DNA from: UBA8337 sp038143435
GTDB taxonomy: Bacteria > Pseudomonadota > Alphaproteobacteria > RS24
NCBI GenBank assembly: GCA_038143435.1
Contig: JAYQLX010000006.1
Span: 124,001 to 188,000 of the forward strand
DNA length: 64,000 nt
Direction: 5' to 3'
A program made the position numbers and the translations under genes. Positions 20,097-28,580 of the stretch are shown here, piece by piece. The notes beneath the pieces are model-generated. The model did not search any database. It worked only from the letters and a program-made list of their open reading frames with translations, and had not been told where the DNA came from. Position 1 is the first letter of the stretch. Every line of letters begins with the position of its first letter.

Positions 20097-21086
20097 CTAT
20101 CTGCGGTTTTGTTTTTCGATTTGCCGCCAGCGCCGGACATTTTTATTGTGCGCGTCCAGCGTTTCAGCGAAAGCATGGCCACCCGAGCCGTCAGCAACAA
20201 AATACAGCGCCTTGCTGTCCGCCGGATTGAGCACGGCAGCAATCGAGGCGCGCCCGGGATTGGCAATCGGTGTCGGCGGCAGGCCGTTAATACGATAGGT
20301 ATTATAGGGCGTTTTGCGGCGAATTTCGCTGCGCCGTATCGGTCGACCCAGCTTTCCTTGACCGCCGACAAGCCCGTAAATAATCGTCGGGTCGGATTGC
20401 AGGCGCATGTCCTTTCTCAAGCGATTGACAAAAACCGCTGCAACCAGCGGACGCTCGGAAGCGACGCCGGTTTCGCGCTCAACAATCGAGGCCAAAATAA
20501 GCGCCTCGCGCTTGGTCTTAAACGGCAGGTTTTTCTGCCGTTGCGGCCATAATTCATCGAGCGCAGTTTTCTGCGCCGCTTGCATTTTCGCAATCAGCGC
20601 CGCACGTGTCATGCCGCGCTCTACCTTATAGGTTTCGGGCAACAAGCTGCCCTCTTTCGGCAGTTTCACATCGCCCGCCAGCACCGTTTCATCTTGCAGC
20701 AGCTTGACGATTTGCATGCTGGTCAGCCCCTCAGCAATGGTGATGGGATGCAGCACGATGTCGCCTTTGGTGACGACGTGCAGCACGGCAGGCATATTGG
20801 CGGCGGCAGGAATATCATATTCCCCCGCTTTCAAATTGACGCTCTCGCCGCTGAGCCGCACATAAAGACGGAACAAAAAGCCGCTCCGCAAAACACCCGC
20901 TTCGGCCAAATTACCGGCAATGGTGCGCGAAGATGCCCCGCTTTGCAGCAAGACACGCGTGGTGTCGCCATGCGGGCCGGGCAAATAAACCAGCCCCAAA
21001 ATAACGGCACCAGCCAAACTGCCGCTGACTGCGGCAACAATAATAAGACCACGAAATTTTAAGATAAGCTGTTTCAGCCGTGCCAA
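20097..21086 (-). CDS. mltG: Endolytic murein transglycosylase
   Basis: Cleaves nascent peptidoglycan strands and so sets glycan chain length. The 329-residue product has an N-terminal membrane helix (about residues 12-32), then a LysM-like and YceG domain with LPETYKVERGMTRA, SIVERETGVASERPLVAAVF (catalytic Glu), LQSDPTIIYG and the C-terminal NPGRASIAAVLNP and LYFVADGSGGHAF. It follows fabF with a 6-bp gap, the conserved alphaproteobacterial order. Confidence 0.96.
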   Translation of the reverse strand: MARLKQLILKFRGLIIVAAVSGSLAGAVILGLVYLPGPHGDTTRVLLQSGASSRTIAGNLAEAGVLRSGFLFRLYVRLSGESVNLKAGEYDIPAAANMPAVLHVVTKGDIVLHPITIAEGLTSMQIVKLLQDETVLAGDVKLPKEGSLLPETYKVERGMTRAALIAKMQAAQKTALDELWPQRQKNLPFKTKREALILASIVERETGVASERPLVAAVFVNRLRKDMRLQSDPTIIYGLVGGQGKLGRPIRRSEIRRKTPYNTYRINGLPPTPIANPGRASIAAVLNPADSKALYFVADGSGGHAFAETLDAHNKNVRRWRQIEKQNRR

Positions 21087-21092
21087 ACCGCG

Positions 21093-22358
21093 CTACTCAA
21101 CGGCCTTAAAAACCAGCGAGGCATTGGTGCCTCCAAAGCCGAAACTGTTAGACAAGGCCGCCTTTACTTCGCGCTCTTGCGCTTTATGCGGCACCAGATT
21201 GATTTTTGAATCGACCGATGGATTATCAAGATTGAGCGTTGGCGGCACAATACCGTCACGTATGGCGAGAATTGAGAAAATCGCCTCCACCGCACCGGCC
21301 GCACCGAGCAAATGACCGATGGCCGATTTCGTCGAGCTCATGGTAAGCCTGTCTGATGCGCCGCCAAACAAGCGTTCGACAGCTTTCAATTCAATTTCAT
21401 CGCCTAGCGGCGTTGATGTGCCATGCGCGTTGACATAGCCGATATCTTCAGGCGACAGGCCGCTGCGTTTCAACGCCGCTTGCATGGAGCGATACCCGCC
21501 CGAACCGTCTTCGGCAGGTCAGGTGATGTGAAACGCATCGCCCGACAGGCCATAGCCGACAACTTCGGCATAGATTTTTGCGCCGCGCGCTTTGGCGTGT
21601 TCATATTCTTCGAGAATGACGACACCCGCGCCTTCGCCCATAACAAAGCCGTCACGGTCTTTGTCATAAGGGCGCGAGCCTTTTTCAGGCGTATCGTTAA
21701 AACCGGTTGAAAGCGCACGGCAGGCTGCAAAACCGGCAATGCCGAGACGGCAAATCGCCGACTCCGTGCCGCCCGCCACCATCACATCAGCATCGTCGAG
21801 CATAATCAGCCGCGCCGCATCGCCAATGGCGTGGGCGCCTGTCGAACAGGCCGTAACTACCGCGTGATTGGGACCTTTCAGCCCATGCTTGATGGATACC
21901 TGACCACCGGCCAGATTAATCAGCGCGCCTGGAATAAAAAACGGGCTGAGACGACGCGGGCCACGGTCGCGCACAGTGAAAGCACCATCTTCAATGCCCT
22001 GCAAGCCGCCAATACCGGCACCGATGAGAACACCGGTGCGATATTGCTGCTCTTCGCTTTCAGGCTTGTAACCGCTATCGGCCAACGCCATATCGCTGGC
22101 CGCCATGGCATAAATGATGAAATCATCCATGCGCTTTTGTTCTTTCGGCTCAACATAGATGTCGGGGTTGAAGCCGTTTTCACCCTGCTCGTCTGCGCGG
22201 TCAATATGACAGGCAATTTGGCAGGGCAAATCCGACACGTCGAAACCGGTTATAGGACCGGCGCCGGATTGGCCGGAAAGCAGGTTTTGCCAGCTTTTCT
22301 CGGCGGTCTCACCCAGCGGGTTAACCGAGCCAATGCCGGTAATAACGACGCGTCGCAT
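21093..22358 (-). CDS. fabF: Beta-ketoacyl-ACP synthase II, with an in-frame TGA
   Basis: Condenses malonyl-ACP with acyl-ACP in fatty-acid elongation. The frame is continuous for 421 codons except for a TGA at codon 280 (21519-21521), between DAFHIT and PAEDGSGGYRSMQ. In relatives this position is a small residue (Ala, Ser or Gly) in HITxPAEDG, so one substitution explains it. Both halves are intact: nucleophile Cys in TACSTGAHA, and the histidines in NAHGTSTPLG and AIGHLLGAAG. TGA is an ordinary stop elsewhere in the window. It lies 12 bp after acpP. Confidence 0.9.
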
Positions 22359-22370
22359 GATTTTTGAGCC

Positions 22371-22604
22371 TTAGCCGGCCTGTTCGATGAATTTTACAGC
22401 GTCGGCAACCGTCAGAATGGTTTCTGCGGCGTCATCAGGAATTTCAATACCGAATTCTTCTTCAAAAGCCATAACCAGTTCAACCGTGTCGAGGCTGTCT
22501 GCACCGAGATCGTCAATAAAGCTGGCAGCTTCATTTACGTCACCGGCATCTACGCCGAGGTTTTCAACAACGATTTTCTTTACGCGATCGGCAATATCAC
22601 TCAT
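22371..22604 (-). CDS. acpP: Acyl carrier protein
   Basis: Carries growing acyl chains as thioesters of 4'-phosphopantetheine. The 77-residue acidic product has the attachment serine in LGADSLDTVELVMAFEEEF. The ATG at 22604 has AAGGAG six bases upstream; a TTG further back lies within that site. It sits between fabG and fabF in the same direction. Confidence 0.98.
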   Translation of the reverse strand: MSDIADRVKKIVVENLGVDAGDVNEAASFIDDLGADSLDTVELVMAFEEEFGIEIPDDAAETILTVADAVKFIEQAG

Positions 22605-22627
22605 GACAAGCTCCTTCAAAAATTTGG

Positions 22628-22688
22628 GCTGTTCCTCAAATTAGAACAGCAATTCCCCCTCTTTGGGACAAGTATCCTTTGACACTTG
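22628..22688 (-). promoter_or_regulatory. Two consecutive hairpins in the acpP leader
   Basis: Reading on the minus strand, CAAGTGTC-AAAG-GATACTTG (22688-22669) forms an 8-bp stem with one G-U pair. It is followed by GCTGTTC...GAACAGC (22650-22628), a perfect 7-bp stem with a 9-base loop. The second is followed by CCAAATTTTTG just before the acpP ribosome site, so it could act as an attenuator or set the fabG/acpP expression ratio. No regulator is identified. Confidence 0.4.
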
Positions 22689-22740
22689 GGGTTTCCCTAT
22701 CACCCTTTACACATTGTGTCTATAGCGTGAAAAGCAAGCG

Positions 22741-23478
22741 CTAAATCATCGCCATACCGCCATTCACATGCATGGTCTGGCCGGTGATATAGGCCGCTTC
22801 GTCGCTGGCCAAAAACAGACACGCAGCAGCAATATCATCGCCGCTGCCCAAGCGACCCGCCGGAATAGCAGCGGTGAGCGCTTCTTTTTGCTCACCGGGC
22901 AAAACATCGGTCATTGGCGTAGCAATAAAGCCCGGGGCCACGCAATTCACGGTAATGCCGCGACTGGCGACTTCCTGCGCCAGAGATTTCGACATACCAA
23001 TCATACCCGCTTTGGTGGCGGCATAATTGGCTTGGCCGGGATTGCCGGTCACGCCGACAACCGAGGTAATGCCGATAATACGTCCGTGACGGCGTTTCAT
23101 CATGCCGCGAAGCGCGGCGCGGATAAGACGAAAGCTTGAGGTCAGATTGACGGACAACACCGCATCCCAATCTTCATCTTTCATACGCAACGCCAGATTA
23201 TCGCGCGTGATACCGGCATTATTGACCAAAATATCCAAGCCGGACATTGCCTCTTCGGCATTGGCAGCGAGTGCCGCCGCCCCTTCTTCGGACGACAAAT
23301 CAGCAACCAAAACATGCGCGCCATCGCCCAATTCATCGGCCAATTCCTTCAACACCGCTTCGCGCGTGCCGGCCAAGCCGACGTTGGCCCCGGCAGCGTG
23401 CAAGGTTTTGGCAATCTCGCGCCCGATACCGCCTGACGCGCCGGTCACCAGCGCATTTTTTCCGCTCAAATCAAACAT
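22741..23478 (-). CDS. fabG: 3-oxoacyl-ACP reductase
   Basis: NADPH-dependent reduction of beta-ketoacyl-ACP. The 245-residue SDR shows TGASGGIGREIA, NNAGITRDNLALRM, and the catalytic Ser/Tyr/Lys in GITSVVG and YAATKAGMIG. It follows fabD by 19 bp and precedes acpP by 136 bp, the gap holding the acpP leader hairpins. Confidence 0.97.
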   Translation of the reverse strand: MFDLSGKNALVTGASGGIGREIAKTLHAAGANVGLAGTREAVLKELADELGDGAHVLVADLSSEEGAAALAANAEEAMSGLDILVNNAGITRDNLALRMKDEDWDAVLSVNLTSSFRLIRAALRGMMKRRHGRIIGITSVVGVTGNPGQANYAATKAGMIGMSKSLAQEVASRGITVNCVAPGFIATPMTDVLPGEQKEALTAAIPAGRLGSGDDIAAACLFLASDEAAYITGQTMHVNGGMAMI

Positions 23479-23497
23479 GGCCTGTTCCTTTCGGTAA

Positions 23498-24433
23498 TTA
23501 GCCTAAAAATCCGTCTATATCTTCCGGCGTGTTCAACGCTTTCGCCGCCAAACGGCCATCAATGCGCTTGGCCATGCCGGTCAACACTTTACCGCTGCCG
23601 ATTTCCACCAATTCGGTGACGCCATTATCTGCCGCCCAAATCATTGACTCGCGCCACCGCACAGAGCCGGTCACTTGTTGCACCAATAAGTCGCGAATAT
23701 TGTCGCCATCGCTGACCGCCTGCGCCGTGACATTGGCAATCAGCGGCACGCAAGGCGCGTTGATGGTCGTCTCAGCCAAAGCAGCTTGCATTTCATCAGC
23801 CGCCGGTTGCATCAAGGCGCAATGGAAAGGCGCGCTGACCGGCAATTCCATCGCCCGCTTGGCACCGCGCTCTTTGGCAAAGTCGCAAGCGCGCGCAACT
23901 GCCGCCGCATGGCCTGAAATCACCACTTGCCCATTGGCATTATCATTGGCGGCGGCGCAAATTTCATCGCCGGTTGCCGCTTCTTCGGCAATCTCAGCCA
24001 CCGCCTCGAAATCCAACCCCAAAAGAGCGGCCATTGCGCCGACACCGACCGGCACGGCGCGCTGCATGGCTTGGCCGCGCAATTTCAAAAGCCGCGCCGT
24101 ATCTTCAAGCTGCAAAGCACCGGCTGCGGTCAGCGCGGTATATTCGCCGAGGCTGTGCCCCGCGACATGCGACGCGCTGTCGGCCAATACCAGACCACGC
24201 CCTTCCAACACCCGCAAAGCAGCCATAGATACCGCCATCAGCGCCGGTTGCGCGTTTTCTGTCAGGGTCAATTCATCTTCCGGCCCGTCCCACATCAAAT
24301 CGCTCAATTTTTGTCCCAGCGCGTCATCAACGGCGGCGAAGACGGCGCGCGCTTCAGGATAAGCCTCAGCAAGGGCGCGGCCCATACCGACAGCTTGGCT
24401 GCCCTGGCCCGGAAAAACAAATGCTTGCGTCAT
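23498..24433 (-). CDS. fabD: Malonyl-CoA:ACP transacylase
   Basis: Loads malonyl groups onto ACP. The 311-residue product starts MTQAFVFPGQGSQAVGMG and carries the nucleophile motif AGHSLGEYTALTAAGAL, and a His within APFHCALM. The ATG at 24433 has AGAGGG eight bases upstream; the long open frame further upstream overlaps the rpsF leader and is not protein-like. First gene of the fab operon; divergent from rpsF. Confidence 0.96.
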   Translation of the reverse strand: MTQAFVFPGQGSQAVGMGRALAEAYPEARAVFAAVDDALGQKLSDLMWDGPEDELTLTENAQPALMAVSMAALRVLEGRGLVLADSASHVAGHSLGEYTALTAAGALQLEDTARLLKLRGQAMQRAVPVGVGAMAALLGLDFEAVAEIAEEAATGDEICAAANDNANGQVVISGHAAAVARACDFAKERGAKRAMELPVSAPFHCALMQPAADEMQAALAETTINAPCVPLIANVTAQAVSDGDNIRDLLVQQVTGSVRWRESMIWAADNGVTELVEIGSGKVLTGMAKRIDGRLAAKALNTPEDIDGFLG

Positions 24434-24441
24434 GATTGATT

Positions 24442-24482
24442 CCCTCTCATCTGGCGGTTGTTTTAGAGGGCCAAAACCCTCT
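24442..24482 (-). promoter_or_regulatory. Possible Shine-Dalgarno switch in the fabD leader
   Basis: On the minus strand AGAGGG (24482-24477), a CCCTCT (24470-24465) and a second AGAGGG (24447-24442) occur in order. The second AGAGGG is the fabD ribosome-binding site. CCCTCT can pair with the first copy (6-bp stem, 6-base loop TTTTGG) or with the ribosome site, so the two pairings exclude each other. This geometry could control fabD translation; the effect is inferred only from base pairing. Confidence 0.4.
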
Positions 24483-24549
24483 TGCCAAGCCCCGCTGTCC
24501 ATAGTATCACCCGCTTTATTGATTTCGGCTGGAGGCTGAAAGGATAGAG

Positions 24550-24650
24550 GGCTCGATGGTCGAGCCTTTAGGAATGGTCCGGTATCCCTTGTCTCCGCTC
24601 TCGCGTGTCTGTGAGCCTCTCCCTTTCGGTAGATAGCTCGCAAGAGGCTC
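24550..24650 (+). promoter_or_regulatory. Structured leader upstream of rpsF
   Basis: Two perfect hairpins precede rpsF: GGCTCGA-TGG-TCGAGCC (24550-24566), and GAGCCTCT (24613-24620) pairing with AGAGGCTC (24643-24650) around a 22-base loop. rpsF operons in many bacteria are autoregulated by the S6:S18 complex binding a leader RNA. Whether this is that motif needs a covariance search. The gap to fabD (24434-24679) holds these and the fabD leader. Confidence 0.4.
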
Positions 24651-24679
24651 GGCGCCGAAAAAACCAAAGGAGAGAGGCT

Positions 24680-25063
24680 ATGGCTCTTTATGAGCACATA
24701 TTTATAGCGCGTCAGGATATTTCAGCCCAACAGGTCGAAGGCCTTGTTGATATGGCGCAAGCCGTGCTGGAAGAAAATGGCGGCAAAATTACCAAAAACG
24801 AATATTGGGGGCTGAAATCTTTGGCCTATCGCGTGAAAAAGAACCGCAAAGGTCACTATACGTTACTCAATATTGAAGCTGATCATGCGGCGGTTGCCGA
24901 ACTGGAACGCCGCATCAGCCTGAATGATGACATTATCCGCCATATGACATTGCGGGTCGAAGAGCACGAAGCTGATGAGTCCATTCAGATGCGTAACAAA
25001 AATCGCGATGAGCGCCGCAGCGCGCGCCGCGAAGAAGGAAATTATGAAAGGGAAGCATCATGA
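24680..25063 (+). CDS. rpsF: 30S ribosomal protein S6
   Basis: Binds the central domain of 16S rRNA with S18. The 127-residue product starts MALYEHIFIARQDIS with AGGAGAGAGG just upstream; an open frame upstream of this ATG is leader sequence. The conserved NEYWGLKSLAYRVKKNRKGH is present, and the tail is charged (RRSARREEGNYERE), as in alphaproteobacterial S6. It overlaps rpsR by four bases. Confidence 0.98.
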   Translation: MALYEHIFIARQDISAQQVEGLVDMAQAVLEENGGKITKNEYWGLKSLAYRVKKNRKGHYTLLNIEADHAAVAELERRISLNDDIIRHMTLRVEEHEADESIQMRNKNRDERRSARREEGNYEREAS

Positions 25064-25296
25064 GCCAGGGTCGTCGTCCCTTCGGCCGTCGCCGTAAGTC
25101 CTGCCCGTTTTCGGGCGCCAATGCACCGGTCATTGACTATAAGGATACGCGACTGCTGCAACGTTATGTTTCAGAACGCGGTAAAATCGTGCCGCGCCGC
25201 ATTACTGCCGTTTCGGCCAAAAAACAGCGTGAGCTGGCTCGAGCCATCAAGCGTTCTCGTTTTCTTGCGCTGATGCCTTACACGGTGGACCAGTAA
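25060..25296 (+). CDS. rpsR: 30S ribosomal protein S18
   Basis: Partner of S6 in the 30S platform. The 78-residue product contains the family core FRRRKSCPFSG-like N-terminus, IDYKDTRLLQRYVSERGKI and ARAIKRSRFLALMPY. ATGA overlap with rpsF indicates coupled translation. It is followed by the DUF2232 membrane protein gene. Confidence 0.98.
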   Translation: MSQGRRPFGRRRKSCPFSGANAPVIDYKDTRLLQRYVSERGKIVPRRITAVSAKKQRELARAIKRSRFLALMPYTVDQ

Positions 25297-25315
25297 GCGC
25301 GAGCGGGTGCGGCGC

Positions 25316-26251
25316 ATGGCCAATACCCAATTATTGCGAATAGTATTTGCGGCGATCGGCAGTTTTGTGCTGTTCGCCGCACTTATTTTCATGCCTTTTG
25401 CCCCCTTACCGATTGCCGCTATCGGCCTGTCATTCGGCATGGGGCAAGCCATCATCACCGCCGTTCTCGCTGCTGTGATGACAGCCATTATCTTATCGCC
25501 GCCTTTGGCCATTGTTTTTGCCATTACTTTTTTGGCTCCGACCGTATTGCTTGTCCGGCAAGCCCTATTGTCACGACAAGATGCTGAAGGCCGCTTTATC
25601 TTTTATCCACTGCAACAGCTTATTTTGCTGACACTCGGCATGACCGGTATCGTTGCTGTGCTTTTGTTTTTCATCAGTGGCGGCGCAGAAGGCCTGCCGC
25701 AATCTTTTGCCAATGCCATTCAGCAAGCGCCGGAAGTGCGCGAAGCGCTGGTGCAGGTTTATGGCATTTCCAGCCAAGAGGAGATGCTGTGGATTGCCAA
25801 TGCCATGCTGGTCTCTGCTTTTGCCAGTTGGCCGCTTTTGTTGCTCGGTAATATGCAATTGGCGCAAGCTCTGCTGGTGCGGGTGAAGCGCAATTTGCGG
25901 CCACAAGAAAATTATGACCGCTTGCAATTGCCGATTTGGTTGGTTGCGCCGCTGGCCGTTTTCATGGGGGGCGCTGCTTTATTAAGCGGTTGGCCCGCCA
26001 GTTTGAGCGCCGCTTTGGCCGCCATGATAATGGCCGCATATTTTTTATTGGGTTTGGCGATTATTCATGCTATTTCCCGCCACTGGAATGGGCGTGGCTT
26101 TCTGCTCGCCGTGCTTTATTTCCTGATTTTCGTGATGGCTTGGGTGATTATCCCCGTCAGCCTAATGGGATTGTTGGACACCCGCTTTGATTTTCGCAAG
26201 CTGAACCGACGCCCTGACAAGCCATCTGACGCAGAAGGGGACGAGGAGTAA
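25316..26251 (+). CDS. DUF2232 family integral membrane protein
   Basis: Function unknown. The 311-residue product is strongly hydrophobic, with about eight membrane segments over residues 5-285 and a charged C-terminal tail (RKLNRRPDKPSDAEGDEE). DUF2232 proteins are characteristic between rpsR and rplI in Alphaproteobacteria. A GTG nine bases upstream is an alternative start. It ends four bases before rplI. Confidence 0.88.
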   Translation: MANTQLLRIVFAAIGSFVLFAALIFMPFAPLPIAAIGLSFGMGQAIITAVLAAVMTAIILSPPLAIVFAITFLAPTVLLVRQALLSRQDAEGRFIFYPLQQLILLTLGMTGIVAVLLFFISGGAEGLPQSFANAIQQAPEVREALVQVYGISSQEEMLWIANAMLVSAFASWPLLLLGNMQLAQALLVRVKRNLRPQENYDRLQLPIWLVAPLAVFMGGAALLSGWPASLSAALAAMIMAAYFLLGLAIIHAISRHWNGRGFLLAVLYFLIFVMAWVIIPVSLMGLLDTRFDFRKLNRRPDKPSDAEGDEE

Positions 26252-26255
26252 GAAC

Positions 26256-26960
26256 ATGCAAATTGTATTGCTGGAACGCATTGCAAAGCTTGGTCAAATG
26301 GGTGACGTCGTAAATGTAAAAGACGGCTATGCCCGCAATTATTTACTACCGCAAGGCAAAGCTTTGCGCGCCAATAAAGCCAATCTTGAGCGCTTTGAAC
26401 AAGACCGCGCGCAATTGGAAGCGCGTAATCTTGAGCGCAAGACAGATGCCGAAGCGGTCGATAGCAAATTGAACGGCGAAAGCTATGTCGTCATTCGCCA
26501 ATCGGGCGACACCGGCCAGCTTTATGGCTCAGTGACGACGCGCGATATTGCCGAATTGCTGTCAGAAAACGGATTTGACACCGCTCGCAATCAAATTGTG
26601 CTGGCGCAGCCGATTAAAATTCTCGGCCTGCATGAAGTCAGTGTGATTTTGCACCCGGAAGTTACCTCGACCGTCATCGTCAATGTGGCGCGGACGCAAG
26701 ATGAAGCGGAACGTCAAGCCGCAGGTGAAGATGTGACGGCTGAACAAGCCGATGAAGAAGACACCATCGCCGTTGAAGAAGTTTTCGACGAGGGCGTTGA
26801 AGTCAATCTTGAAGAAGACGCTGCCGAGGCAGAAGCCGAGGAAGCGACCATCGAAGAAGAAACAGCCTCTGAAGAAGAAGCTGAAGCGGTTGAAGAAGAA
26901 GCGACTGCGACAGACGACGCTGAAGAGTCAAGCGACAATGAGGAAGAGTCAGAAGATTAA
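26256..26960 (+). CDS. rplI: 50S ribosomal protein L9 with long acidic C-terminal tail
   Basis: Binds domain V of 23S rRNA near the L1 stalk. The N-terminal signature GQMGDVVNVKDGYARNYLLPQGKA and the middle helix and C-domain occupy about residues 1-150. The 234-residue product then continues with about 80 residues that are almost only Glu, Asp, Ala, Thr, Ser and Val, an unusually long acidic tail compared with about 150 residues in E. coli L9. A clear terminator follows. Confidence 0.97.
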   Translation: MQIVLLERIAKLGQMGDVVNVKDGYARNYLLPQGKALRANKANLERFEQDRAQLEARNLERKTDAEAVDSKLNGESYVVIRQSGDTGQLYGSVTTRDIAELLSENGFDTARNQIVLAQPIKILGLHEVSVILHPEVTSTVIVNVARTQDEAERQAAGEDVTAEQADEEDTIAVEEVFDEGVEVNLEEDAAEAEAEEATIEEETASEEEAEAVEEEATATDDAEESSDNEEESED

Positions 26961-26982
26961 TTTTGACTTTTCCCCGTTACTA

Positions 26983-27023
26983 ACAGGCCCCGTCGAAATT
27001 ATTTTCGCGGGGTCTGTTTTTTT
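26983..27023 (+). terminator. Intrinsic terminator of the rpsF-rplI operon
   Basis: ACAGGCCCCG (26983-26992) pairs with CGGGGTCTGT (27008-27017), a 10-bp stem with one G-U pair, followed by seven T (27017-27023). It lies 22 bp after the rplI stop and separates it from dnaB. Confidence 0.85.
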
Positions 27024-27062
27024 AGGTCGCCAGCCCGCGCCACCTTGTCTAGTGTCATTGTC

Positions 27063-28579
27063 ATGTCAGACACACCTGCTACTCCCTTAAACCCTGCCAG
27101 CGAGTCGCAAACCGCCGATTTCCGGCAGTTGCCGAATAATATTGAAGCTGAGCAAGGTTTGCTTGGCGCGCTTCTCATCAATAATGACGCGCTTGATCAG
27201 GTGGCTGATTTTCTTAAACCCGCTTATTTCCACGACCCGGTTCATCAGCGCATTTTCGAGGCCATCAGCAAGCTTATCGGCAATGGCAATCTCGCTTCGC
27301 CGGTGACGCTGAAAACCTATTTGGAAATGGATGAGGGTTTGGTTGCCTTGGGCGGTGTCGGCTATTTGGCGCGACTGGCCAGCAATGCCACCACCATTGC
27401 CAATGCCAAACAATATGGCCAAACCATTTACGACCTCGCCATTCGCCGCCAATTGATTTTGGTTGGGCAGGAAATGATTGGCGACGCATTTGATGCCGAT
27501 ATTGACGAAAAACCCGATGACCAAATCGATAAGGCCGAACAAGCGCTTTACAATATTGCTGAAAAAGGCACGCATAATTCGGGCTTTATGGCTTTCGATA
27601 CATCGCTGACCGGCGCCATTGAGATGGCTGAAAAGGCCTATCAGCGCGACGGCGATCTGTCGGGCATTTCAACCGGCTTTCAGGGTTTGGATAATGTCAC
27701 GGGCGGTTTGCAAGACAGCGATTTGGTCATTCTCGCCGGTCGTCCCGCTATGGGTAAAACCGCGCTGGCGACCAATATCGCGTTTAATATTGCGCATGAT
27801 TATATGAAGGCGCGCCAAAGCGGCAATGTTGAAACGCGGCCCGACGGCTCGGTTGAAGTGAAAGATGGCGGCGTGGTCGGCTTTTCTCGCTGGAAATGGC
27901 GGCCGAGCAATTGGCCACGCGGATGCTGGCCGAGCGCGCCGGTGTCTCCTCGTCAAATATCCGTAAGGGCGACATTCACGAAGATGAATATGGCCAATTG
28001 GTCAATGCGGCGCGCGAATTGCAAGAAGCGCCGCTTTTCATTGACCATACCGGTGCCATTCCCATTGCGACTTTGGCGGCACGGGCGCGACGTTTGAAGC
28101 GGCAACACGGTCTGGGTTTGATTGTCGTTGACTATTTGCAGCTTGTGCGCGCCTCCAGCGGGCGCGATGGCCGCGTTCAGGAAGTCAGCGAGATTACACA
28201 AGGGCTGAAAGCACTTGCCAAAGAGCTTGATGTACCGGTTTTGGCGCTGGCGCAGCTTTCGCGACAAGTCGAGCAGCGCGATGATAAACGCCCACAACTT
28301 TCCGATTTGCGTGAATCGGGCTCGATTGAGCAGGACGCTGATATTGTCATGTTTGTGTATCGCGAACCCTATTATCTGGCGCGCGAAAAGCCGCAAGAAG
28401 GCACGGAAGAATTTTTTGCATGGCAAGAAAAAATGGATGCGGTGGACGGCACGGCGGAAGTGATTATCGGCAAAAACCGTCACGGCCCGACCGGCGCGGC
28501 AAAAATGGCCTTTGAAGACCGCTTCACCCGCTTCACCGATTTGCTGGAAGACGATCATCTGCCGGAGCGCATGGACTGA
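27063..28579 (+). CDS. dnaB: Replicative DNA helicase, one apparent frameshift
   Basis: Hexameric 5'-3' helicase at the replication fork. The N-terminal domain (LPNNIEAEQGLLGALL) and Walker A GRPAMGKTAL lie in the first frame; after GGVVGF the frame changes and continues with SLEMAAEQLATRMLAERAGV, DYLQL (Walker B) and LAQLSRQVEQR. A single missing T in the TTTT run at 27882-27885 restores GGVVGFFSLEMAAEQ. The corrected product is 505 residues. No intein or insertion is present at the junction. dnaB is essential, so this is almost surely a sequence error. Start at the ATG 27063 (MSDTPATP); alr follows after one base. Confidence 0.93.
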
Positions 28580-28580
28580 T

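Noticed and set aside
21519..21521. Selenocysteine or a code change reading TGA in fabF
   Set aside because: TGA is the normal stop for many intact genes here (e.g. accC, purM), the position is a small residue and not Cys or Trp, and no selenocysteine element is seen.
23529..24362. 277-codon antisense frame over fabD
   Set aside because: Ala/Ser-rich shadow of fabD with no domain.
27882..27885. Programmed frameshift in dnaB
   Set aside because: No downstream stimulator is apparent, the first frame runs on for about 70 codons past the junction, and DnaB is not known to use frameshifting.
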